Shown: positions 36,504-48,000 of the stretch, in pieces
Layout: the number at the start of each line of letters is the position of its first letter
Numbering within the stretch: the stretch's first letter is position 1
Assembly (NCBI GenBank): GCA_024349245.1
Contig: JALDNG010000088.1
Coordinates: 1,576,001-1,640,000 of the forward strand
Source: Neodontobutis hainanensis
Lineage: Eukaryota > Chordata > Actinopteri > Gobiiformes > Odontobutidae
Length of the DNA: 64,000 nucleotides
Direction of reading: 5' to 3'
The notes under the pieces: model-generated
Told to the model about the DNA's origin: nothing
Database searches by the model: none
The model's input: the letters and a program-made list of their open reading frames with translations, nothing else
Program-made: the position numbers and the translations under genes

Positions 36504-37359
36504 TTGAGATTTACCCAAAACTTTGTGTCATCTTTATTACAAGGACAGCACATACTGACCAACAGTACAACTGTATAATATGCCAGAGTAACATTAGTCC
36601 ACATGGGTTATTGTAGAACTGTAGTTGTAGGTGTAGTAGAATTCTAGTCACAAGAAAGCAGCAGATTTATCTGAAACATTAATAACATGCAGGCCATTAG
36701 GAGCAAAAATAAAACAAGCTGTCAATATTAAAAAGGACAAATAGAAAACATGCATCACTTACTCTACAGACATCTTATTAAGCAAAGAGAAACAGAAGTT
36801 GTTTAAACAGCAGAGCACAGAGGGTTTTAATACTGACAAGTCAGATCTGAAGATACACATTTTTAAAAGAGAGTAAAATAATCCACTTAAACTCATTTCT
36901 CTGATGGTATTTGGAATAATGTTTAATTGTTTAGAAGTTCAAACAGAAAAGGCAGACTGACTGAAAGCTGCTTTTCTAATCTATTTAGTTTACCAATTTG
37001 TTAGTATTTTTCTATTGAGATGCACTCTTTATACTTATTTGCTCACTTTACACACTACAGTGCACCTAGATTAGACACCTTCTCTCTCACCTGTTGAAAC
37101 CAGTTAGAACCAGTAGATACATAGTATGAAAGTACTGATGCAGTGGCAGAGAGAGCCTGCTTCCTGCGAGGGACGCGGCCATAGATTACTATTACTTTTG
37201 TGGTGTCAAGTTGACTGTGGACACAACTCGTTGGTTGACATTGTGTTAACATTGTGTTGTGTACCAGTTGTGGTAAGTGGGCTTTCAACCAAGACAGGCC
37301 AACTATAATTCATTTTGTGTGATTTTTATTTGAGTTTTTCTGACTTTCCACAGGGTCTC
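36504..37359. other. Intronic stretch, no gene seen
   Basis: AT-rich sequence between the THAP remnant and the SGNH-like fragment. Nothing recognised. Confidence 0.4.
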
Positions 37360-37960
37360 GTCCTGCAGTCATTTTAAACTCCTCATCACATCCTGGCTAT
37401 TTCCACCTTCACTCTTGACACTGGACAAAATGCTCAGGTCATTCCCGCCGCAGTGAATCAAGAGGACCTCCGGCACTGATCTTCTTTGCAACGTGCCCTC
37501 AAAAAAAGACAGGAGCCCACTCCAACGAAGGCCAAACCAGCAAACCGGGCATGTGGATGGCTGAGGTGGCTAAGTGTTGTTGCTGCAGCTCTCTGGGCTC
37601 CACGTCGGACATGGCTGTCACCAATGATCCACACAGTTTCTAGATGTGGAAAGAATGCATAAATTAATGTGAAAAAAAGTTACAATTGAGTCGTTCAAAA
37701 AATGTATTAAAAAAAAAGGTTAAATATGCAGCCATGACTGGACTTACTTGTCTGTGCAGCATGTCCTTGGGAGGTCTGCTTTCCAGGTGAAGAAGCAGAG
37801 GGCAAGTCCATCTTGAAAACTACAAGAGAAAGAGTTATGCATAACTTGGCTGTAACTATGTAAAATATAGTCTCCAAAGTAATGTGTAACTGCACTTACT
37901 TGTCTGGGCAGTGGGTTCTTGAGAGTGAACAATGTGAGAAGTGATGTTTTACATCTTTTT
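37360..37960 (-). pseudogene. SGNH/GDSL-hydrolase-like fragment, - strand
   Basis: The - strand from about 37640 reads TVWIIGDSHVRRGAQRA, and in another frame further on VPEVLLIHCGGNDLSI, the block I (GDS) and block III (GGND) motifs of SGNH hydrolases. A frameshift lies in the run of T near 37505. Upstream, two short exon-like pieces end in the same word CAGACAAGTAAGT (37741 and 37899 regions), as if one exon had been duplicated. Fish genomes have many such SGNH-like repeat genes in retroelements; which one this is I cannot say. Confidence 0.5.
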
Positions 37961-39795
37961 AACTACAATAGAAAAAGTTAAATTAGTATGCTATATTATA
38001 GCTTATAAAATATTAACTATATAACATATTATGGAGAGAAACAGTGTGTTCATGAATCTAAAATCATTTTATTTTAATTTAGAAGTATTTATAATATTTT
38101 GGCTTTAATTACCTTAATCTACAGGTTCTTTATGTACATTTAATACATGTTTTAACTATATTTAGAAAAAGTATGTGACAGATAACAATCTTTCAATTTT
38201 ATAGCTTAATCCCCAAAACATGCATAAAAAACAGAAGTGGGAATAAACTTATTTATACGTTTGAAGTCTTTGCTTTCTTTAGTGGTCTTACAAGCAAAAC
38301 TTCTAATAAAATTATCAAAGTTTTAACAGCCATTAGAGTTGATTTCAAATTAGTTGATAAATGCAGTCAAAGTCATGAAGTCAACTATCAACGAACAAGA
38401 GCAAGCCAACAATGGCAACAAGAGGGGCGGAAAATCCCACTGCGAACAAAAAAATAGCTGGAACGGGAGAGCTCCACTTGCGTTAGCCTGGTGTTAGCAT
38501 TAGCCTTAGCCTCGGCTACCGCGGAGTGGGCGTACGTTACCCACGCACGCGCTTGCGATGCAACACTCCCGTTGCCCATTTTAGTAACATCCTCCGACAA
38601 ATGAGTCTGAAATGTCCGGATGTAATCGCCATTTATTTTGCCCTGACTTTGAGTCATATCAGTAAATAGGGGACCAATGGGCAGATTACATCCATTTTTA
38701 TTTACAATCTATGCCTACTACTACAAATTATTATATTAATAATAAAGAAATAAATGTAATTTTATCTGGAACAATGAAGAGGACTTTCAGTTTCATCCAT
38801 GAAAGAACAATGGTGTCCTGTATCTAGTAACAGTCCCCAGGATCCTTAAGAGCATGCATCGGAGGTGAAGGACAAGACTGGTGCCTGTCCTGCTCACACA
38901 GAGCTGTATCACATACATTCAATAAAAGACAAAAAGCTGCTCACACAAACCTACAGTGCCTTCATCCATTTACATTTCATTAGTGCTGTTCAACCTCAGA
39001 AATACTTGTGCAAATACAGCAAGTGATGTGTAATGAAAGAATAAAATAACAAACAGCGGGACAGAAAATAAAACAGTATACAATGTTGCATAGAACATAA
39101 AATAACTGCTTAACTATAAAAATGTTAGGTAAGAACAGTAAAAGATAAAGTGACCAAAATAACAGCTGAAATTGTGGAAATGTCAACAGACGTTGGAGGA
39201 AGGAGAGTTTGTACCTCTCACTTTTGTGTTCTATGGCTCCATTACCAAGCCAGACAGCCATGTCATATCTGATCAAACGCTGATAATCAGCATTATAAAA
39301 TGTTGCCTAATGGAAAACAATGTAGGATACTAATGTACAAGATGTTTTTTTTTTTTTTTTTACATATTTTTGTATATTACTAAACTGCTAAATGTCTTGA
39401 TCACATAGACCTTGTTAATATTGAATGTAAATAAAGATAGTCAATACAAGTTTGCTTTTGTTTTAGCAGTTTAATAAATTTGTTTTTTTTTAATTATTTT
39501 TTAAATTTTATTTTATTTCATAAACTGATATAGAAATACTGTTTCAATGTTTAGTTAGTAGCCCACATAATTTAGGCATAATTATTTTACACAAACTGCC
39601 CAATACAAATATCAGTCAGGCTTATATCTACAAAACAATAATTTAACTTTTACATCAAGACTTAGACTTCCACAGTAAACTATAATCACATCAACTTTGT
39701 TGTTGTGTCCTTGGGCAAGACACTTAAACATCCTTGCCTCCAGTGACACAGCACTAGTGTATGAATGTTGGAAAAACAGATGGAAATTAGCCTAA
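37961..39795. other. Intronic stretch, no gene seen
   Basis: AT-rich. An open frame on the - strand (38657-38388, MTQSQGKINGDYIRTF...) sits in a CpG-richer patch but is not recognised. A SINE-related fragment (GTTGTGTCCTTGGGCAAGAC, 39700-39760) is present. Confidence 0.4.
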
Positions 39796-40292
39796 AGGCC
39801 CGTACACACTGGGACGAATATTCGCCAGCGTTATTCCCCAGCGTTTTTCAATGCGTTTTTTGTGTTCACACGCAAACGATTTCCGTTGACGATGAGCCGA
39901 GTGAACATGCAAATTCAAAAATTGCATCTTCTTTGTCTTATTTCTTCCCGGCAGTGTAGATGCTACTTGGCGTATATCTTCACTCGTCGTTACGTATGTG
40001 TGCTCCGCAAGACCGTTTTGTGTTTGAGCGCCCCCAAGTTGTGTTTTACTGTAACTTCCGAAGCTCCAGACACGTGAGCAAAATCTCATTAACAGCTAAT
40101 CTCATTGGTTGTATAGTTTTTGACGCGGCGCGTCAAACCAAAAAAAACGACGTTTTTTTAAAAACTGGCGCTTTTACGCGTGGCGTTTTTTGCATCGGTG
40201 TGAACACTCACATTGGCGCCCATTGTTTAGTCACAAGACGTTAAACGTCAGCAAATAACGTCAGCAAAATTCGTCCCGGTGTGAACAGGCCT
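39796..40292. mobile_element. 497-bp MITE with TAA target duplication
   Basis: Termini AGGCCCGTACACACTGGGAC (39796) and, on the other strand, AGGCCTGTTCACACCGGGAC (40292) match over about 24 bases and are flanked by TAA on both sides (39793-39795, 40293-40295). A 3-bp TAA duplication is typical of PIF/Harbinger-type elements, although a TTAA-type element cannot be excluded. No transposase. Confidence 0.85.
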
Positions 40293-40299
40293 TAAGGCT

Positions 40300-42690
40300 A
40301 CAATCTGGCCAGTTTATATTTATTTGACTGTGTCTCATTTATGATCATCAACATACACTGTCCCAATCAAATAAATATTAATACATAATAAAATTAATGA
40401 GTGACAAAAAAAAAAGCCCAGTGAAATAGGTGAGTAGTAAGCACTCTGTTGTATCGGCAATCGTCTAGTCAAGCCTTACATCCATGACGTATATCCAGTT
40501 GAAAAAAGACATCGAGGGCAAGGAATGTTAAAAAAAAAAAACGCGCACAGAAGCCGACGCAAGCTCCCAGCAACTTTGACATCGATAGCTAGCAGAGGTA
40601 CAATGATGTGATTTCAAAGACTTTTTTGTAATTAAGACTATATTGTAGATGCACAGCACAAACACAAATTTCTCAAATTACTGGCGTGTTGGAACAAATG
40701 TTTGATATGTGGCTGAATATGTAATATGCAGATATTGTAAATATCGATTATAGGTAAGCTGAACCTTTTATTGGCTTTTAACATCTGGCTTAGTTTGTTA
40801 GCTAACAATGTCAGAGTCAAGGTTGTCAGCTTTTCCAGAGTATTTTTATAATCATTTAATTATTACCATTTATGAAAAAATTGTCAAAACTATGATAGCA
40901 ATTGTAGGAGCCAGAATGATATTCTTTTTGTCTACGAATTGCTTTTGTCAGGGTGATGCGTGGGTCACGTGGGTGTAGGTGGTAACAGCCAGTAGTTGAG
41001 TAGTTGACACTCACTAACACTCAGGTATTGGAGGAGAGAGGGGAGCGGAGCGTGAATCTGTTCAAGCCACAGCGCGTTACACTATACAGGGCCCGTTCTT
41101 GGCCTGTCCAGCAACAAAAGGAACTAAGGAGTTATTAATACATTTTTATATATATTATTATTTTTTTTTATATATATATAATATACATAAAATCTTACCT
41201 GTTTTTTTTTTTTTTTGTGAAAGAGTCTAAGAGCTGAAAATAAGTCTCACCATGCCTGTGGCAGCTAAAGCTTTCGCCGATTGTTTTTGTTTGTCGTCCC
41301 CCCCCCCAACTTTTACACATGTCCCTGCTCCTCCAGGGACCCTAGTGTCAAGTCCAGAGCACCCCGTTGTCCGACCAGTGTAGTCTCCGCAGTGAGCTGA
41401 TACCTCGTTCCCTCTGCAGCTGTTTGAACTTTACTTTTAAACTGTTTGGTTAAGGTCTTCACATGTTCAATATTATCATTTGTCAGCTCTGTGTTAGTTA
41501 TTTTGAAGGGCTTTAATTTAGATTTTAAATCATTTAAAATATTTTTTTTTATTTTTTAGTTGTTTAATTTTGTGTTTTTATTTTTATCTAAAATTGTAGA
41601 TTATGGATATCTTTAACGTCTTTAATTGGTGTATATGTTAAGGTTAAACTCAGGAAGGTGGTAAATGGGCATCATATCCATAACTGACTTTTATTTAATA
41701 AGATCTTCTTGCATCAGACAAATTTTAAAAACCTAATGGCTCTAAATATCAGCCTGTCTCAGACACCATGCTCAGAGCCATCTAGTCAACAGAGTCAACA
41801 GCATCTTGAGGCACAATTGCTTTGCTGCTGGCTTCTCTTCCAGTCTCGTTTGGAAATGGCTGACATGGATTTTGTTGAGAGGAAAGCTGCGCTTTATGTG
41901 CTATGGAAGACTGAATACGTCTGGGTCCCTCCGATCCTGCAGAGGCACACTTAGCTCAATGAATTTCCTAGATGATAGCCTTTTTCAGCGATAATTCTGG
42001 TCCCAGTGTTCCGTCCTTACACCAACATGGGACACTGGGCCGGAATTATCACTTCAGTTGCCTCCAGAACACAGACTACAGGTGCTTTTTTTCTAATCCA
42101 GTGCTTCTTTGGCTGCACCAAGTTTATGCCAGGCATCATTTTATTTAAATCCCTTTTGTTTTGCTCAGTTTTGGGAATGACACTGTATCCTCCAAGTTTA
42201 AATTCACAGTCTTACCACATTGTGTGATTGGGATCGTCTTCTGAAGTCCTCTTTCAGATTCCAGAGCAAAAATCTTTGTTTGATTTCCTGTTGATATTTC
42301 CAACAATTTTGGCAGAAAGTTTGTAGTAGTTGCTTTTATTCCAGACATGTTGAAAAATGGATACCAAGCCTGCAGTCGCTCAGCAGGTACAATGTGTTTT
42401 TAAAAAAAGAAAAAATAAGTAAAAACATTAAAATCCAGACAAAAGAAAGTATAAAGTAATGTAAAAAGTTGATCATAAAATCATTGGCTAAATGTGGAGA
42501 TAACTAAAAAGAAGTAAAGCTGGCATGAGCAAGCAGAAGAGCGTCTGCACTCTTCAGAAGCAGGAAGTAAAAAGCTTTAAACTTTTCTTTATACATTGTT
42601 GTGTTCAGGGCACTAAGATGCAGAAGAAATGTCATTGGGCCAAACTGAACTGACAGTTTGAAAGTTACAAAAGTTTTAAAAAAAAGATAT
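40300..42690. other. Intronic stretch, no gene seen
   Basis: AT-rich with poly-T/TA tracts near 41140-41220 and a poly-C run near 41300. The piece 41760-42360 has the look of a degraded transposase region, but I could not assign it. Confidence 0.35.
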
Positions 42691-42925
42691 TTACATAGAG
42701 CTTTTCCACCTACTGTAGGCACTCAAAGTGCTTTACATACATTTAGCTATTTACCAGTGTTAAAGAACATCACTGGAGGCAATACACTTGTTAAGTGTCT
42801 TGCCCACAACGGACACAACAACAGTATATATGGGACGGCGGGATGTTATGATGTTTTGGGATGTTTTGAGCGGGGATCCACCAGGCGAAGGACGGCCACT
42901 CTACCCACTGAGCTATTGCCGCCTT
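42690..42925 (-). mobile_element. SINE-related repeat, copy 1
   Basis: Shares long stretches with 52790-53062: TTTTCCACCTACTGTAGGCA, GTGTCTTGCCCA, GGGATGTTATGATGTTTTGG and CTCTACCCACTGAGCTATTG. The last is the complement of a tRNA-like A-box head, so the element reads on the - strand. Confidence 0.7.
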
Positions 42926-43679
42926 GTTTTCAAACATCCCAAAATGGACGTCTCTTTGCAGGATCGCCATGGTCACACCCTAAAACTAAATATTATTTTA
43001 ATAACTTGATGCCAGATATTTATAGATGGATAGATATAGATTTATAGATTTATAGAAGGTTTGTAGCCTTTTGTTAAAAAGCCCCAGGACAAGTTCGTTA
43101 AATTACAAGGGAAACTTCTGGGTGGACTCAACAATTCAAACCAAGATTACTGCTGTCCTGTTGGGGATAGGGCGTGGTTCCTGTATACTTTTTTGCTCAA
43201 GACCTCATCCTGGCTGTGTGTACCAAATAAAATTTAATTTCCCAAAATTTGGGGTGTTACCGTGGCAATATGGTTGCAGATAGGGCGTGGTCGTCATTGA
43301 GTTTTTTGTCGGGCAGCGCTTAAAGGTCATGTGTAACAAAGTTTATTAAGGAGCGCTGGATACAAATTTTTTTTTTTATTAATACAACATTGGGTTCAGG
43401 TCATAAATGTGCACAAACCAGAGCAGATAATGTTTGTGAGATTTACAGGAGTTTTAACACCAAAATGGCCGCCTCGCCATGGCCACACCTTAGGACTACT
43501 AACAGTCCTGTTAACAACTTTTAATGCCACATGTCTGTGTTTTGCAATATTTGTTTTTACAAATGGTATGTAAATAAATATTTTGAGCTGTTTTTGGGTA
43601 GTTTTTGTTCATGTTTAATGCCTCAAAAATGTTATTTATTTGGGGAAATAATAATATTAAGTGCAAGGCGGACAAGCCC
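42926..43679. other. Intronic stretch, no gene seen
   Basis: Contains short repeated phrases such as GGATAGGGCGTGG (43165) and GATAGGGCGTGGTCG (43280), and AAAATGGCCGCCTCG (43460), the last also found near 48250. Part of an unnamed dispersed family. Confidence 0.4.
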
Positions 43680-44500
43680 TAATAATTAAAGCTGCAAGCG
43701 GCATTGATTGTCCTTCGTCGTCGCAACTCTGTGCTGATGCAGAGTTTGAACTGTTGCTACCCGGTGCTGGTGCTAAGGTTAAAGTGTGTTGCTATCTTAT
43801 TTGAGGTTATAATGGATATCCATGCACTGTATTTAGGTGCTGGTGCCTAGTTTCAAGTGTATTGCCATAAAGCTCAATTTAGGTGGACCACTACAACAAA
43901 ACCGTTTTGAAATAGGGCATAAATATAAAGTTATCCTTGTTTGTCATGCCAAAAAAATCAAAAATTGGGAAATTTTGAAAAATTCAGACAAACTACATTT
44001 TTGGATTGTCCAAAAGGCAATGTGTTTAATTCTTAAAAAATGGATGAAGTAAATTCCAACTTTTTAAAGTGAGATCTGTTCCAGCATGTGTAAAGAATAA
44101 ATGGTTAAGCTTTTAGGCAAAATTTAGTTTGTGCAAGCTATAACAATTTTTTATATTTATATTTTTATTATTATTATTATTTAATTTTTTTATACATGTA
44201 AACATTTGGGCCGTTGTCACCGAAACACAAATAATGTCAGGCCATGGGTCCAATTGGCTTTTTTTTTTTTTTTTGTAGTTTACTGGACAAAATCTTTTAG
44301 AATTCTGCCAAACAAATTCCTATTTAGTCCTATGTTTTCAATTTTTTTTTTTTTACCATTCATGTCAACAAATTGTGTGGTTTTGCCATGACAACACAGT
44401 CAGGGGTCAAAGAGGATTTTTTTTGATTAGTTTGACTGATCAGACATGTGTGCAAAATGTGGTACGTTTATGAAAAATTAAATTTTTTTTGGCCTTCCAT
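43680..44500. repeat. Dispersed repeat starting AATTAAAGCTGCAAGCGGC
   Basis: A widespread fish repeat head (AAAGCTGCAAGCGGCATTG, 43687) followed by non-coding sequence with many T runs. It seems related to the unit in the segments at 46195-46510 and 48330-48740. No protein is encoded. Confidence 0.5.
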
Positions 44501-44649
44501 TTGGATTTTTTTGTCCCCTTTGCGCTATGCACCAATTCATTTCTTTCAATTGTAATATTTTTGGGTCATGTGCTGTTGTGCAAATTTATTTTTCATTAAA
44601 AATATTTTAGGGCCTTGGGACTAAAGAATGAATTTAAATTTGAGCTTTT

Positions 44650-44850
44650 TGAGCACTTGAGCACTCCTTAACTTGGTGTTTTTCTCCCAAGGGACTCAAA
44701 GTGCTTTAGAGAATCTATTATTTATTCACTCCTCAGTCAAACACTGATGGAAATGTGGCAGCCATACACCAGAGCCATAAACACTAGAGGCAAGGTGGAT
44801 TAAGGTGACACGACAGTATGAACTGGGGGGAGCAGGTATCGAACCATTTA
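44650..44850 (-). mobile_element. tRNA-derived SINE, - strand, diverged
   Basis: The complement of 44845 downward carries GGTTCGATACC, a B-box, then the SINE body words (CACCTTAATCCACCTTGCCT) and the 3' part AAAGCACTTTGAGTCCCTTG. Same group as 61972-62183. Confidence 0.65.
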
Positions 44851-45015
44851 TAGGCCTATTTTATATTGTGTGTAGCTATAACTTTTGTTGTTGTCAGTAA
44901 TACTGGTTATGTCACTATTAGTTTTCAGCAATTAAAACATATCTATTCAAAATGAAAAAAAATAAATTGTGTGTATTATATGCAATAATTAAAATAACTT
45001 TAATAAAATTTCCAG

Positions 45016-48000
45016 CATGTTCATCTCCATTGGAATCTGAGCTGCGAGCTGTGCTGCAGCAGAGGATCATGGTCCTGGATGGAGGGATGGGGACTATGAT
45101 TCAGCAACAGAAGCTTGAAGAACAAGACTTCAGAGGGGATGAGTTCAGAGAGCATCTTCTGCCACTTAAAGGCAACAACGATCTGCTCAGCATCACTCAA
45201 CCCCATGTCATTTACAACATACACAAGGTACTGTAACCACTCAGCCCCATGTCATCCATAACATTCACACGGTACTTTACCACAGAGCCCCAAGTACAAC
45301 TTACTCACAGTACTTAACACCCAGCCCCGTGTCACGGTTAGGGCTGAGTGAGTTTGGAAAATAATCAAACTTTTTTTCAACAAATATTGCAATTGGGATT
45401 ATACATGCAATTACTTTTGCTCTGCTTTTTATCTAACAAAATCAGTAAGTATGATCAACACTTAGCTTAACATACGCATATTTCCAGTGGCCCGGCCAAT
45501 ATGTTATTAAAAAATTAGATAAATTTACATGACATTTTTTATTTAACAATTTAAATCACTGGACTGGATTTAGCCATGTTCTTCAACTATCCCACTGTAT
45601 TTTTTTCCAATAAAGATTATCTTCAAACAGCTAATGAAACATTTGGGTGCCTTGACAGCAGTGCTGGGTATTGTCTAGTAGATACATAGATAGATAAAAT
45701 AATCTCAGCCACTTTATCAGTTAATGCATGCAGTTAATGTAGTTTACACAGTATAATGCATTACTTATCATCAAAATAGGCAGCACATATATTCAATTTT
45801 ACTGAAGATTTAGTGCATGTTGGAGAAACTTAGATTTAATATCTTATGTCTGTAGCCTCATTTGGGCTTTGATTGTTTATATAGTGGATATAATCCGTCC
45901 ATTGGTCCACTATTTACTGATATTGTCGTTATGATTCGGCAATAAAATGGCCGTTACAGCCGGGCTTTTTGGCTTTTACTCCATAGTAAAACAAAATATT
46001 TTTTAGATAGCATAAACGGACGTAATAATATAAAATAACATAATAACATGGCAAGGGTTTCTCCTGCCAGTATGCTTCTCACCACACATTTGATTCATTA
46101 TGCCCGAGCCGGTGATGACCGGGATGACTTATTGTTTTTGCTCGAGTTATATATTTATTTATTTATTAATTTATTTTTTCTGCAAAATGATTTTCAATTT
46201 GACCCAGTAAACATTCAAGTCCGGCAAAAAAATTATTTATTTGAAGTCCCCCCCCCAAAAAAAAAATATGAAAAATGACTTATGGAAAGTGAAAGTAATT
46301 TAAATATAAAAAATAGAAATACAAAACTTGGTGCATTCATAGGGCACCTCAGGAGAAACAGAAAAGTCTATGACAGCCACACCCTAAACTCAACAGGAAG
46401 TCCACCATGTGGGGTGAAAGGCATCGCACCCCTTGCGCAAAAAGATTCAACTCATTGTGTTTTCATCTAAAAGGCCCTAAATTTGGTGAGTATAATCTAA
46501 ACACAAGTGCCAAAAAAGTAAAAAGTTTGTTTTTTGATACATTTGTGGCTGTGGTCATAATGAGCCTGTGAAGAGGCAGCCATTTCTTTGGGAAATAAAT
46601 GCCATTTACCAAATACCAGGATTCTTCCTTTGGAGGAGGCTCCTCCAGAGCCAAGACTAGAGTCTTGGAAAACTCCTCAAAATCTTTTGGAACTTGTAAA
46701 CTTGTACTTTTAGACAACTAATATTTACATTTTTACTTTTTAACAGGGGGGTGCAGCGATTTCTGAGTCATTGCAAATCTCCAGCCAGTACTTTGTTTTT
46801 CTCGCCTTAGCCCAAGCATAATCTATTATTTTCAAAAGTTCAGACAGATCACAGAAAAACCAGGGATTGTGGAGACCTTTAACTCTAAATTACAAGGTGG
46901 TGTAGCAGGCCCCAGCAGTAGCACAGGCCCGAGGTGATGAAGCAGGCTCCAGCCAATTGAAGATTCAAGCAGAGGCACAGGTCCGGTTATTTGACATTAC
47001 CGTGAAGTTTATGCTTTAAAGCACAAAATGCAATCATCCGAGTTAGGGCTGGGCGATATGGACAAAAAGTCATATCCCGATTTATTTAGGCTAAATATTG
47101 ATATACGATATCCCGATTTTTTTTTTTTTTTCACCCCCCGCAAAATGGGAGCAAATGTTTAGTCAAAGTCAAAGCCAAATATGGCGTCACAAGTGGTTTT
47201 ATTGAAACCGGCTATTTCAGTGAACAGTTGCAAAATCAAATGAACAAATAGTAAAAGGGTTTCTTCACCTGGTTCATAATTAAATGCTCAGCTGTTTTTG
47301 TATAATTTATAAATGATGACTATACTGTATGTACATTTACTCGTGTTCCGTTCTTCTTGTTCTTAGTATTTAATATTTATGCTATTTTTTTTTATGCTAC
47401 TTCATATTTCTACTCCACTAAAAACTCCACAATGTTTAGGCATATGTGACAACATTAGTTTCTTGTTACTTTGCAGTTTGCTATTTTCAATCCAGAGAAA
47501 AAAACTATAGTTTATCATAATAGCTAAATATATGTTACCTTGATGATAAAAACAGGCTAACCAGCATTTTAAAGTCATAATTACCTCACCTTTACCAGCT
47601 GTAACATTAGAGTGGTAAATACATCAATGCATCACTAATTCTTATCCAATAATGGAAAATTAATAAATATGGTTCTGAAATCTACCATTCTGTTTTGTAA
47701 ATGATTTTACATTTAGCACTTTAAGTTTTGTGTTTTATTAATCTATTCAACCTATAATTAACAATACATACTACATTTCAATGGACACCTGGCCAAGAAA
47801 GCAGTATAAAACAAAAAGTTGCAGACAGACACACAAAGGAAAATAAGGAAAAACTAACATTTTAATATGTTTTTGATTAAAGTAAAATATCTGAATACTC
47901 CTTACAACACTGCACTCACCAATAGCCAAGTGCAGTCTGTGACTGAAGCACTGCATCCTCAGCCACTCGTTCAGCTCAACCGCTTTGACGATGTTGGCAA

